Of a DNA stretch of 64,000 nucleotides, positions 34,736 to 45,321 are shown piece after piece. Under the pieces are notes generated by a model. That model did not search any database. It saw nothing but the letters and a program-made list of their open reading frames with translations, and was not told the origin of the DNA. A program made the position numbers and the translations under genes. The DNA is from Daldinia sp. FL1419 (lineage: Eukaryota; Ascomycota; Sordariomycetes; Xylariales; Hypoxylaceae): NCBI GenBank assembly GCA_025201765.1, contig MU623431.1, positions 89,793 to 153,792 on the forward strand. The letters run 5' to 3'. Position 1 is the first letter of the stretch. Every line of letters starts with the position of its first letter.

Positions 34736-35400
34736 ATGCTTCTTCAGCGAGTTGTAAGGGCTTCGGCTCTCCGGTCGGCATCATTGGCATCTCGAAGATT
34801 ACCCATCATCCAGCAGCGCACATTCCTTCCACCGTCACTCAATGACCGGGCAATCATCGACGAGAAGTTCCCGGATAACCCCGTGCTCACAGATGCTGAA
34901 GACCCGAACATGGTCAGTTGGCTTTAGGTATCAGTAAACTAGGTGTTGGTGGCTAACGAAACGAGTGCAGAACGGTGGTTATATTAACCCCCCGGCTGTC
35001 AAGCGACAATTCCGCGATCCGCATGGAGACTGGTGGGATAAGCAAGAGCGACGAAACTATGGGGAACCAGTCCACGAGGATCACGATATTCTCGGCATGT
35101 TTTCCCCGTACGAGTACACCTGGATCTCTCCTGGAAAGGGATTATTACAAATTGGCGCATTCATCGCTACCTTCGTTGGAGTATGCTGGATGGTTGGAAG
35201 GGTATATCCTGATAAGCCGTCATATCCCCGGGAATTTGAAGGTGGCCTCGAGCGAGAACTAGGTGGTGCTGGTGCTTTGAGGGTAAGTTGACGAGAGTAA
35301 TTGAGTCAATCAAAAATAAAATCGACATTAACAATGCTTATAGGCAAGGGCTCCCGGTGACCCAGAGCCATATCAGGTTGAGGAAGCGGAAAAAGAGTAA
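34736..35400 (+). CDS. Mitochondrial complex I NDUFB8-type subunit (181 aa)
   Basis: Accessory subunit of NADH:ubiquinone oxidoreductase, membrane arm. Exons: 34736-34912, 34971-35282, 35344-35400. The N terminus is a mitochondrial targeting sequence (Arg/Ser/Leu-rich MLLQRVVRASALRSASLASR). Family signs are NYGEPVHEDHDILGMFSP, EYTW, one membrane span (about 120-140, LLQIGAFIATFVGVCWMVG), then VYPDKPSYPREFEGGLERELGG. The intron-3' exon adds ARAPGDPEPYQVEEAEKE. Length is normal for fungal members. Confidence 0.86.
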
Positions 35401-36344
35401 GGACGTTTGTACATATATCAGGGCGGATTTGCCCAAAGATACTAAATATGACTTAGATCATCTTGACCAAGCGGGTATTTGATAGACGCATAAGTTTATC
35501 AAGACTACTACAGTCATCCCGTAGGCAATAGTCTTAACAGGTCCAACTTGTTCAACTTTTTCTACTTGTTCAACCTGCGCACTACCTATAACTATTGCAA
35601 GCTCTAGTATTTCGACTATTCTATATAAATTTGATGATCAGCACGTCCATTCACCATGCATGGTATCTTCTGTCATATTGAACTAGGAAGCGACAAAGGA
35701 GCTATTCAACTTGCATTGCAATTTTCCAATATTGCCATCCATGGATACTGATATGTCAAGGTTTCTTTCATATATCCGTGTCTCGTTTCTTCCTTATGCG
35801 TGAGGTACTTTGTAGATTAGGTTAGGTATAGTAGGTTAGGTATAGTAGGTGCCTAGGTAGGTCCTTACCTAACCTAGTATATACTCAGTTCGCGCTTTCA
35901 ATTCAAGTTGGGGTATTTATCGATGCTACCTACCTAGGTATGTATAACCGCCCTTGAGCTAATAGGGGTATCGTGCCTACCTTGTATACCGCACTTTCTA
36001 TAAGAACAATATAGGTACCTTCAATATACACTTGTGGCTGATAGGCAACTAATAAAACCGGGAACCCGCGACGTAGCTGTCCTTTACAAACATATTATTT
36101 ATCCCGGTATTCATATGGGACGTTGAATCTTATCAACTGTACCAATCCATCTCCCCTTCAGCACTTACAATATTCGACTTGCTATAAACTACATCACCAA
36201 ACACCAAACACAAAATACCATCAAACACAAATTCCATGCGAATGCTTCTCAGAAGTGATCTATCCCGTTACAAGTTTTGCTCGTAATATTAACCAGTTAT
36301 CTCTTTGAGGATTCTTTATCGTTTGGTATCCTCAGCTAGTCGAG
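35401..36344. other. Intergenic region with TACCTA repeats
   Basis: Contains a tandem pair of the 14-bp unit GTTAGGTATAGTAG (35821-35848) followed by nested palindromes of CCTAGGTAGG / CCTTACCTAACC (35849-35876) and another at 35928-35940. No gene seen; the last part is the promoter of the next gene. Confidence 0.55.
35821..35876. repeat. 14-bp tandem repeat plus CCTAGG palindromes
   Basis: Two exact copies of GTTAGGTATAGTAG, then GTGCCTAGGTAGG and CCTTACCTAACC. A dense local form of the motif dispersed through the window's intergenic DNA. Confidence 0.8.
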
Positions 36345-38555
36345 ATGCGTTATGAGGATTGGGATGTGCTTTTATTTCCTAGGGATTCCAAAATCCCAAT
36401 GAAGGAGTTCAAGACTAACTGCCATGTGGTCCACGATAATGGTGAGTCGCATTTTCTATCAAAATGCTCCGCTGGTATTCCTTGTCGCGAGGTTTTCGAA
36501 TCATAAATCAACTCCGATCTTCCACAGCGTTTGATATATCATCTACCTCTTAGGCAGTTAGCTGACGTAGACGCGTTCAGAACTAGCATATAGCCACGGA
36601 TCGTACGGCTTGCCAACCATGACATGTTTTACGCCAGGACTGTCCCCAGGCACCCAATTCAACATCTCGCTTCACTCCTGGAAGACTCCCGACATTAGTC
36701 AATTCACCAAAAACTACAGCAAACATACAGAATCAGTCAAGTTCGAGGCTCGAGTTCTAATTGATGGTCGTCTAGTTGCGTACGTCCTCAGCCCCAAACA
36801 TCATCAGTTTAACCTCTTGCTGACCAAATCGTATCTTAGCTTGTCAGCATTATCTCGCGCTGGCCCGTGGCCTCAGTTGATTAATCATAGTTTTGGTAAG
36901 TAGCCTCTATTATATGGTTTTTATGGTATAGCTTATTATGTCTAGAATTCACCAAAAATGGTGATCTGGAAACTCTTAGGTTCCCTCCGTTCCGCAGCGA
37001 AGTTCTCCAACAAAGCTACTGGAGCCCGGCAGACGAGCTTGGAAGAATTAAAATCATCATTAGCGAGGGGTTTCCAAGAGACTCACTAAGCGTCCCTATT
37101 GAACGTGTCAAGAATATTGTGGCCTTTTCGTTCCAACATGCTCCTCTCGGTAAATAGGAAATATTCTCAAACGTAGGGTAATAGACCGTCTAATACTGAT
37201 ATATATAATGGCAGATATTCTAGAGAGCTCCGGAATAGCATGGCCAAATCCTGGGATGTGGCGGCGTACTCCTTTTAACCCTACTATGCCCGTTCCAACA
37301 CATCATCACGAAGATGGCGCAGAAGCCCATCACCATTCCCCTCGTCGTCGAACGACGAGCTACATGAAAGGGGCATCAAATCCCTCTGCATACAACCCTA
37401 GTGCTCCGGGACTAGTACAGACAAACACAAATGGTTTGCTCAGCTCTATGCCCAATACTCAGGCATTATTGCAGCGTAACGAAACTGGATCTGGATCTGC
37501 CTGGACGGATCCTTTCAGTACACAAAAATCCGAGGCTACTGCTTGCTTTGACTGGACGAATAATTTCGGGCCTATTGGATTTAGCCAACCCACCAACAGC
37601 GGTAGGTCTAACTACAATCCTCCTTCCGCCCGCAGGGTTACTGGTATAAGCAAGGCGTCGCGTTCTGATATTAACATGTCTGATTTTGGCTTGAACAATC
37701 CAAACAACGCCCAAAACACGTCGGACCATCAATTTCTGACCCTTTCAACATCCAATCTCGGAGATACGGATAGCGGTGTACATGATCCCAAAGTTCCATC
37801 CAACACACCAACGACGTTGGTTGGAGCAAACTTCATGGACGACCTCAATTTGGACGTGAGTAAGATCGATACTCCCGGAGGTATGTAAAGCCCATTATCT
37901 CGATAGTCGCCTTACCCCTTAATGGGACAATAAAAGTGTCGACGTAGTAGATTGAGGCTGATGTGTATCCGCCGTAGGTACGTCAATGAATGATTTTTTC
38001 AACCCTGGCCACGCCGGTTTCTCATCTGAACTTGCACATTCTCTCACACACTCGTTGCTAAACCAACCACATCCTCTTCCCGTTCATGCTGGAAGTGCCG
38101 CCCCATCAGCCTTCGAGATCAAGTCGCACAAAGAGAATCGCCTTCGCCAAGACTCTCCAAACGATTGCTCATCAACCATAGACCAAGCCGAGATGCGCAA
38201 GATGCCGCAACCGTCGTTGAGCAATCTTGGCAAGGAAACCCAGGACACCAGCTCAAACAATTCTCCTCCTAGCCAGGGTGCATTTTCAGGAGTATTCTCG
38301 CATCGTTCGACATCAGCAACTGATTTTGGTAATGACCTTACCAATTGTACCAATGCCTTTCCACATTCGGGCATGGATTCGCATATATGTAGCGATGCAG
38401 CCCCGGAGATACGTATCATAGGGTGCTCGGATAAGGGCAGCAAACGTACACATCACTTCACCCCGGGCAGTGTGAAAACTATTGACGATAGTATTGAAAC
38501 ACTGACTAACGGTCCCCCAATTGATATGGACGAGCAATTCGGGGCGCATATCTAA
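36345..38555 (+). CDS. Unrecognised fungal protein, five exons (619 aa)
   Basis: Exons: 36345-36441, 36581-36895, 36946-37149, 37215-37880, 37978-38555; all four introns are phase 1 and all joins keep frame. The N-terminal 205 residues look like a folded, beta-rich domain: MRYEDWDVLLFPRDSKIPMK, LPTMTCFTPGLSPGTQFNIS, VKFEARVLIDGRLV. I have the impression of similar hypothetical proteins in other Sordariomycetes but can name no domain. The remaining 400 residues are Ser/Asn/Pro-rich and disordered, with a His/Arg patch (THHHEDGAEAHHHSPRRR, about 221-238). No membrane span or signal peptide. The layout resembles a regulatory protein with a low-complexity tail, but function is unknown. Confidence 0.8.
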
Positions 38556-40168
38556 TTGAACATCCGCCAAGTATATAATATTCATGCTAGTGCCCTCTTT
38601 ACCTTTAAAGGGATCATTGAATATTCATCCAGTATTTGGACGCATTGGGGGGGACCATATCGGCCCTTTCGTACGCTAATATTATCATGGATGCCTTGCA
38701 AACCTCTCGCTAGGAGAGTATATCGCTAGTTTATTGCGTGCGAAATACGACCGTGGTCATAGGCTTCTTTTTAATACTACTGGCAACCTCGAGTTGGTTT
38801 GCAAAATATTCTTGGCCTTATAAAAGGTTTTGAAACAGTCTATAGGGCTTGATATCATTATTGCTACATGCGAAAAGGGGTAAGGGTCTGGCGTTTAGCT
38901 GAGGAGCATGGATAGATTAAATCAAGTCTGCGGGTACAATACTCGCAGAATAATAGAGGGTAGTTACATTTTATACGCGAGCTAGCGGCCCCAAGAACTA
39001 GCTGATAATTTGCGTAATTTTGCGATATTCAAGTCGTAGATGTGAAGTGTATATTTGTCTCAAGTAATCCTGTCACGAGGCGGACCGAGAAGTAAGGAAA
39101 CAATTTCGTTGTTCCGCGAAGAACCTATCTACAACTATGGCTAAGGGCGACTACATATAGAATAAGTCCTTTGTTCTATACCTATGTAGCACAGGCTGGT
39201 TTGGCCCCTAACTCCTGTTGCGGTTCGCGGAAGCTGAAGAAGGGAAGGATCGGTGTTGAAGCCGTGACTGGTTAGATATCACCTCAACCCCCTTTAACCC
39301 CTGCTTGGATATACATCCTAGTCCATAATTGGCGATACGCAGTCAGCCAAATGCTATACGCCATTGCAGGAGACATGAATGGGTAAGTAGAGAAGCACGC
39401 GACCCGAACGATTTCAGCCTCCTTCTCTACAGTTGAGTCCCTATTTAGAGAATGCCTCTTTGCGCATAAGCGCGATTATGCTGGTTTGTCCGTTATGAAA
39501 GTAATTAAGAGCGAACAAAGACATATACTAAACGACCCCCAGGACGATGGAAAGCTACCTATACTAGGCACACTGAGCCGGAGGCTGAGAACTTCACAAT
39601 GATAGATAGTCCGACGGTCGTTGGGGATGGAGTTTTTATGCCATTTACTGAAGCTGATCTTAATGACGCCAATGATTCAGAAGATGACAACGACGAAGAT
39701 GAAACTGAAGAAGATGATGAAGACGAGGAGGAGGAGGAGGAGATGAGATGAGATGATAGGTTAAATACTGGTATCACATCAGCTTGAGAGCATTTACATA
39801 CCTATATATACCTCTTACACACTATACCAGATGAATATGACGCCCCATAGAAACGAGTCATTAGCAATGCATTGATACGATACACGAGCAAGCAGAACGT
39901 TGCCGAAGCAGCCATATCTTTTATATAAATCCCGCCATTTGAGCCTACAATCTCTACGAACTAATTCCGTCTCCCTATGTACACCCCATTCGATCCCAAG
40001 ACGCAACACTATCAAACTCGAACGAACCGCTTTGCGCGGCTACATATCCTACACACCATCGCCAGATTAGGCTTCAATACGGGTTTCCGACCCCGTCCAG
40101 TAATATATAGTCCTACCCGAGATAATTGAGGTAGAATCCCTACTAGCTATACGCGGATGGGTATCTAT
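38556..40168. other. Intergenic region with one doubtful acidic ORF
   Basis: Apart from the acidic frame at 39599-39751 I see no coding sequence. A GTAAGT donor-like site at 39382 and a CCCCCAG acceptor-like site at 39542 could belong to a small unmodelled gene, but no in-frame combination was convincing. Confidence 0.45.
39599..39751 (+). CDS. Doubtful acidic small ORF (50 aa or longer)
   Basis: ATG-to-stop frame ending in a nearly pure Asp/Glu tail (about 28 of the last 31 residues are Asp, Glu, Asn, Ser or Thr). The frame stays open upstream to about 39543, directly after an acceptor-like CAG, where it reads RWKATYTRHTEPEAENF. It may therefore be the last exon of a gene whose earlier exons I could not place. 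Fungal acidic tails like this occur in many unrelated proteins. Confidence 0.3.
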   Translation: MIDSPTVVGDGVFMPFTEADLNDANDSEDDNDEDETEEDDEDEEEEEEMR

Positions 40169-42654
40169 CTACCAGAAGGCCCTATCTCGGCCTTCGAACG
40201 CAAAGTTCAGCACAACTCCCACAAAGAGGGCCGTACATAAAACGCTCGGACCCAATTTATCATAATACCTGATAACCCTACGCTCGCGGATTCCCTTGCT
40301 TCGGTATAAGTAGATACCGACCGAGTAGCACAGCGAGAGGATGGCTAGCAACGTAAATAGACCAGATACAACGAACGAAAGCTTGGTCGGCTTTGAACCG
40401 AAGTTAAGTAACGTGACGGCAATAGTGCCGATGTAGATCGAGAATTCCAGCTGCGATTCGTTAGTAATATGCTTCAAAATCAAAGAGAAAAAGATGACCT
40501 ACCCAACTAAGATAAGTCCTTTCCGCCGCGAAGTAGACCTTAGGCTCAACCCTGACGGGCACATAAATCCTCTTGCCCTTCGGGGCTCTGAATTTCTTTG
40601 TCTGGACGTCTTGGTCACCGAAGAACATTTGCGTCCGGTTACTACGGGGTACGGTCGTGGCTCGAGGACGTGGTATAATAGCCATTGCGACCGACCACGC
40701 CCCTCGACCAGCCGCTCCCGCATATTTCTTGGCTAAAGTCGAGTAGTAGGTCCAGCCGCCAACCCTCCTTGCTTCCTCGAGCGCATCTTCCTCATCTACT
40801 TCATCATCCGAATCATATAAGGGGTAATCTTGGTTTGTAACTGTACCCTCTACCGTCTGCCCCTCGATATCCCCTAGTACCAGAGCTTGGGCACCACGCG
40901 ACAAGCCATTTCCATGACTTGAGGGGCCTGCAGATCCGGTATCGGTGGTATCCTCAGCATCTGAATCAAGATCATCGTCATCGTCCGAGGTCGTGCCGCT
41001 GGTGTGGGAATGCGTCGGACGGTGAATGCCAAAGTTGTGAGTTGCCGGTTTTCGGATATCAACGTCCATCTGCGGCATCCAGTAAGGAAGGAGATTGATT
41101 CGGTTAGGGAATAGTGAAGCTGTTCCATGAATGAACTTGGAGAACTTGGGAACAGCTTCCACAAGGTGGCTTGAAATGAGTTGACGAACCCACTCAGGGG
41201 GTTCCTGTCCATGCTGGGTCTGAAGCTTGACTTCCAAGACGGCGTAAGGAAAACGCACGATGTCTCCTGGAGGCAGCTGTGAGAATGGATAGTCAATCCC
41301 GATGTCCATTCGTCTCCAGTTATCACCAGAGCGCTTAACACCGTCAAGGTTATCTTCCCGTATCATGGTAAGTTCAGTATCGAGCGAAATACGGACACGA
41401 GCATCGGCTGGCAGTTGGAACGCAGTCCGGTTATAAAACGATCTGCAAACTGGCTTATACCCGTTCTTCAAAACGGAGTATTGAATCTCTTTTGCCAGAG
41501 TCTCGTCTTCGGCAATTGCTTTTTCGGATTTCTTGCCGTCCTTTCGGGCCTTTTCAAAGAGAGCTGCTGGAAGCAGGTCTCCCCTCAAATATGAGTTGAC
41601 ATTCTTTTCCTTCATGGAAAAGCGAGCCTTGACAGACTTTTCTCCGGTCCAGTCTTCACGATGGGTCTTGCGCTCCACGAAGATGGTATCGGTCTGCATT
41701 CCACCGTACCATCTAAGACGAATAGCTTCAGCACCCTCGGTCTTCTTTAATCGACCTTCATATAGATCCCACTTCTCCGGATTGTCATAATAGATGGAAG
41801 AAATAGCAGAGTCTTGCGTCTCAAATTCCTTGCTAGCGTTGAAGACAAGTACGGGTAGATGTTTCAAGATAATCAGCTTTAGTTCGGTAACATTGTCCGG
41901 ATGCACCCAATACTTCGTCGTCTGGCGGACGAAGCTACCCTGGTTACCACCTGCGGCGCTGTCTCCGGTTACTGGGTTACCACGCGTCCTGACATTGTTA
42001 TACATGTTGGAGAGCTTCACAACTTCGGCGTCGAAATCTTCATTGTAGAAAGGCTTGTTCTTGAGCGCGGTATCGAATGAGGGTCGGAGGTGCCAATTGG
42101 TCATTTTCTGCAACATCAATTAACCCTTCCGCAAAGTAAAATACTCTAACAGCCGTAGGTGTACGAACATCGTGCTTCTTAATTATCTTGTAGAATCCCG
42201 TGTAGTTCAATTGGACATATTTGGCAAGATCGTGAACGTCGGCAATAATATCGCTCAGGTCTTCCTCGAGTAATATGAATTCCTCTTCCGAAGGTCCTTG
42301 TTCTGTTAAGCCTCGCTCGGTAACTTTGGCGACGACCTCCTTTACTTCTCGTTCGCTGACCGCTATACGACGTTGGATTTCCGACTGCTTAACTTTGGTC
42401 TTGGTATAAACCTTGTCGAGTTCCGCGTATAGCCTACTGATGAACCTCTGCTCATCTTCTTCCGTCCATCGATTCTTCTGTTGACTCTTCGCTTTGGCCT
42501 TGCCCTTCTTGCTTCCAGAACCCGAGGAACTTTCGTCCGCCTCTACAAGCGGCCCGGAAGCCGTCTTGAGCTCAGCCTTCAGTCCATCGTAATCGATATA
42601 ATACCATTGGTATTCGCGGATAATGCTAGAGCGCAACTGTTCGCCGAACTTCAT
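40169..42654 (-). CDS. vtc4: VTC4, polyphosphate polymerase of the VTC complex (790 aa)
   Basis: Vacuolar transporter chaperone 4, which makes polyphosphate from ATP and passes it into the vacuole. Exons: 42654-42169, 42107-40503, 40450-40169. The SPX domain (about 1-165, MKFGEQLRSSIIREYQ to YTGFYKIIKKHD) senses inositol pyrophosphates. The catalytic tunnel (about 190-500) shows TTKYWVHPDN, IRLRWYGG, VERKTHREDWTGEKS, SFYNRTAFQLP and YAVLEVKLQT, so the basic and Glu residues of the TTM fold are present. This identifies VTC4 rather than the non-catalytic VTC2/3. An acidic disordered insert (about 520-610) is followed by a C-terminal DUF202-like membrane domain with three spans (about 700-785). 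Intron 1 has an atypical GTTCGT donor. Divergent from rmt2. Confidence 0.95.
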
Positions 42655-43649
42655 GACGATGAGACCAGGGCGAGCGCGCCACTTATCCTTGGGATCAGGG
42701 TGTCGAGTCGAACGCCAGGTGGTCTTCCTTGTAGCCAAGTCTTCAATAATTAGCATGGAGGAACACGAATAATTGCCAAACACACTAGTAGGAACATACG
42801 AAACAAGAAATAGTATAGGAAAAAAGAGAAAAGCTATTCCCAAAGCCCCCAATGCTATTCAACGAGTATTATTTGATATATCGCGTGACTAAGAAGTACG
42901 TATCGAAACCAGGGATAAAAAAAGAGGGTTTAATTAATAATAAGTTGCATCGAGCTGCGGATAAAAAGAGACCGGTTAAGGAGATGGTACGATGATCTCA
43001 AAATTAAGTATGTAGTGTAGACTACGATAGGTAGTATGCAACGAATAAATGCGCGTGGTTCAAAAAAAGAAATATTGGTACAAATACAAATATTGAGAGG
43101 TTGAGATAAGAGGAAGCTTGTAACGATCGATCGATTTGTTAGCAGCGAAGCTTGGAAGCAGAGCATATCCACAGCGGTAGCAAAACTTGGCCGTCCCTTG
43201 CCGTACGGACGCCATTGTCCAATCAATTAAGGTTTGTTTAGCACGTGTCAGCCCTCTGAACGTCCAGGTTGGCAGATTCCCGGCCTGAAGTTTAGCGGCT
43301 CCAACTACTCACCTTAGCGTATATAATCGCTAAAGGACGCTAGCTGAATTCAAAAGGCAGAGGAAATACAGTCTTTTATTATTCTCTCACACCGTACACA
43401 TGGAATTGATTCCGTCTTGATACCCCACCTGCCAGAACGCAAGCTCTAGGGTAGGTACAATACCGAAACTTTGCAGCTATGGAACCCTGAATTTTCTTCG
43501 TTACCCCACCATACCTACCCCCCTATCTCGACGAGTTACACGGAGTGTATAACTACATCGCGAGAGCTTGTCGTTAAATGCTTCATTTTCCAGCTGTAGG
43601 ATCCAATAAGGAGTAAGGAACCCAGGAGGTACTTACTAGCCCTTACGCC
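42655..43649. promoter_or_regulatory. Divergent promoter region (vtc4 / rmt2)
   Basis: 995 bp between divergent starts. It contains CACGTG-related sequence GCACGTGTC at 43240-43248. Pho4-type regulators recognise CACGTG/CACGTT, so a phosphate-response site for vtc4 is conceivable, but the single site proves nothing. No gene seen. Confidence 0.35.
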
Positions 43650-45164
43650 ATGACAGCAAAAAGCGATAGCATCGACGTACGCATACCAGCCTCGTGTCCT
43701 GCGTCCGTGTCTCAAATCTTATACCACGCCTGGCACCATGATCTCGCGGGACTCAAGCCCCTATTAAATGTGCCGGGTCGCGCAAGCGTTCAGGAGCCTA
43801 AGACGGGCGAAACCCCCCTACACGCCGCGATCCGTGCCTGTGCGCCTGCGAACCAAGGCGCACTAAGTGACGAGGCAGATAATGTTCAGGAGACCGCCAA
43901 GTCCGTCGTCCACGAGTTGTTCATGAGCGGCGCTATTTGGAACGACGTCGACAACAATAATGAAACGCCAGGAGATGTGGCTGCACGGCTCGGGCTTAAG
44001 GACTTATATACCTTATGTGTGGAAGCGGGCGTACGAGCAGAGTTGCTATTCGGCCTATTAGACGGATATGAGGAGCTTGAGTCCGACGATGAAGAGGAGG
44101 AAGAAGAGGAAGAAAAGGAAGAAGGAAAAGTAGAAGACAGTGCTGAAGAAGGAAAAAGGGACGCAAATGACAATGTCAACGCCGAAAGCGCAGAGGAAGA
44201 TATAGAAGTCGTAGACTCAGATCGCGCCTTCGTCCCACCAAAAGGCACCGTCGGACCTAACGTCAACAGCGCAGACTACCTGCGCTCGGATCTGACATAT
44301 AGCGAAGGAAAGCTCGTCGATTCCGCGCAGAACGGCGTAATGAGTATGTACTTAACCTACCCCTTATACTTATCTCCTATACTTATACCCTTATGCTTAT
44401 CTCCTATACTTATCCCCTATACCTATCAATTACCATTTTCCTTTAGTATAAGCTAACCCCTTATTCCCAGTGGCCTGGGAAACATCCATCATGCGCGCCT
44501 CCGTCGACGCGCTCCTACCAGACCTCCCTGCCGGCCGTAAGATCCTCAATATCGGCTTCGGTATGGGCATCGTCGACGGCATGTTTGCCGAGACGCGCCC
44601 CGCAAAGCACCACATCATCGAGGCGCACCCGGGCGTTCTAGAGCACATCAACAGCTCGGACTCCAAATTCGGCAAGGAGTGGGCAGCCAGTGGCCCATCC
44701 GAGGGCGCTTTCAAAGTTCACGGCGGAAAATGGCAAGAAGTAGTCCCTAAGTTGCTAGAGCAAGGTGAAACGTACGACGCCATCTACTTTGATACATTCG
44801 GCGAGGATTACAGTCAGCTACGTTTGTTTTTTACTGAGTATGTGCCCGGGTTACTAGAAGAGCAAGGGAGATTTGGATTCTTCAACGGTTTAGGCGCCGA
44901 TCGGAAGATCTGCTATGACGTCTACACACAGGTAGTCGAAATGCATCTTAGCGACGCGTGCATGGATGTAGAATGGCAAGAGTTGGATGTGGATATGAAA
45001 GATTTGGGTAAGGAGGGGGAAGGGGAATGGCAAGGCGTTAAAAGACGTTATTGGACTCTAGACAGTAAGTCAATTCGTGATCTGGTCTTACGACGGCCTC
45101 TCTTTAAAGCAAGCTAACCTGTGTGATAGAGTATCGACTACCGACCTGCACCCTAATGGGCTGA
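43650..45164 (+). CDS. rmt2: Rmt2, protein arginine delta-N-methyltransferase (440 aa)
   Basis: Type IV arginine methyltransferase, which in yeast methylates the delta nitrogen of an arginine in ribosomal protein Rpl12. Exons: 43650-44343, 44471-45064, 45130-45164. The N-terminal half has ankyrin-like helices (GETPLHAAIRACAP, NNNETPGDVAARLGLKDLY), then an acidic linker (about 145-190, Glu runs). The C-terminal SAM-binding fold starts at MMAWETSIMRASVDALLPDL, with motif I ILNIGFGMGIVDGMF, the post-I acid HHIIEAHPGV, and YDAIYFDTFGEDY. The last mini-exon of 35 nt completes the usual YRLP-type C terminus. The gene converges on hexokinase with only 157 bp between stops. Confidence 0.94.
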
Positions 45165-45321
45165 ACTCCGTGCCACATCTTGTTTCTAGTCCCGTAGCCA
45201 GACACCGAAATTTTTTTCCGTTGCTTGGACCATCTTCTCTATGTCTATCCTTCTAGGGGATATACCGCTGTCTTTTTTCTGCGATTATGCTATGCCACCC
45301 TACCTCCTATGATTTTGTCGC

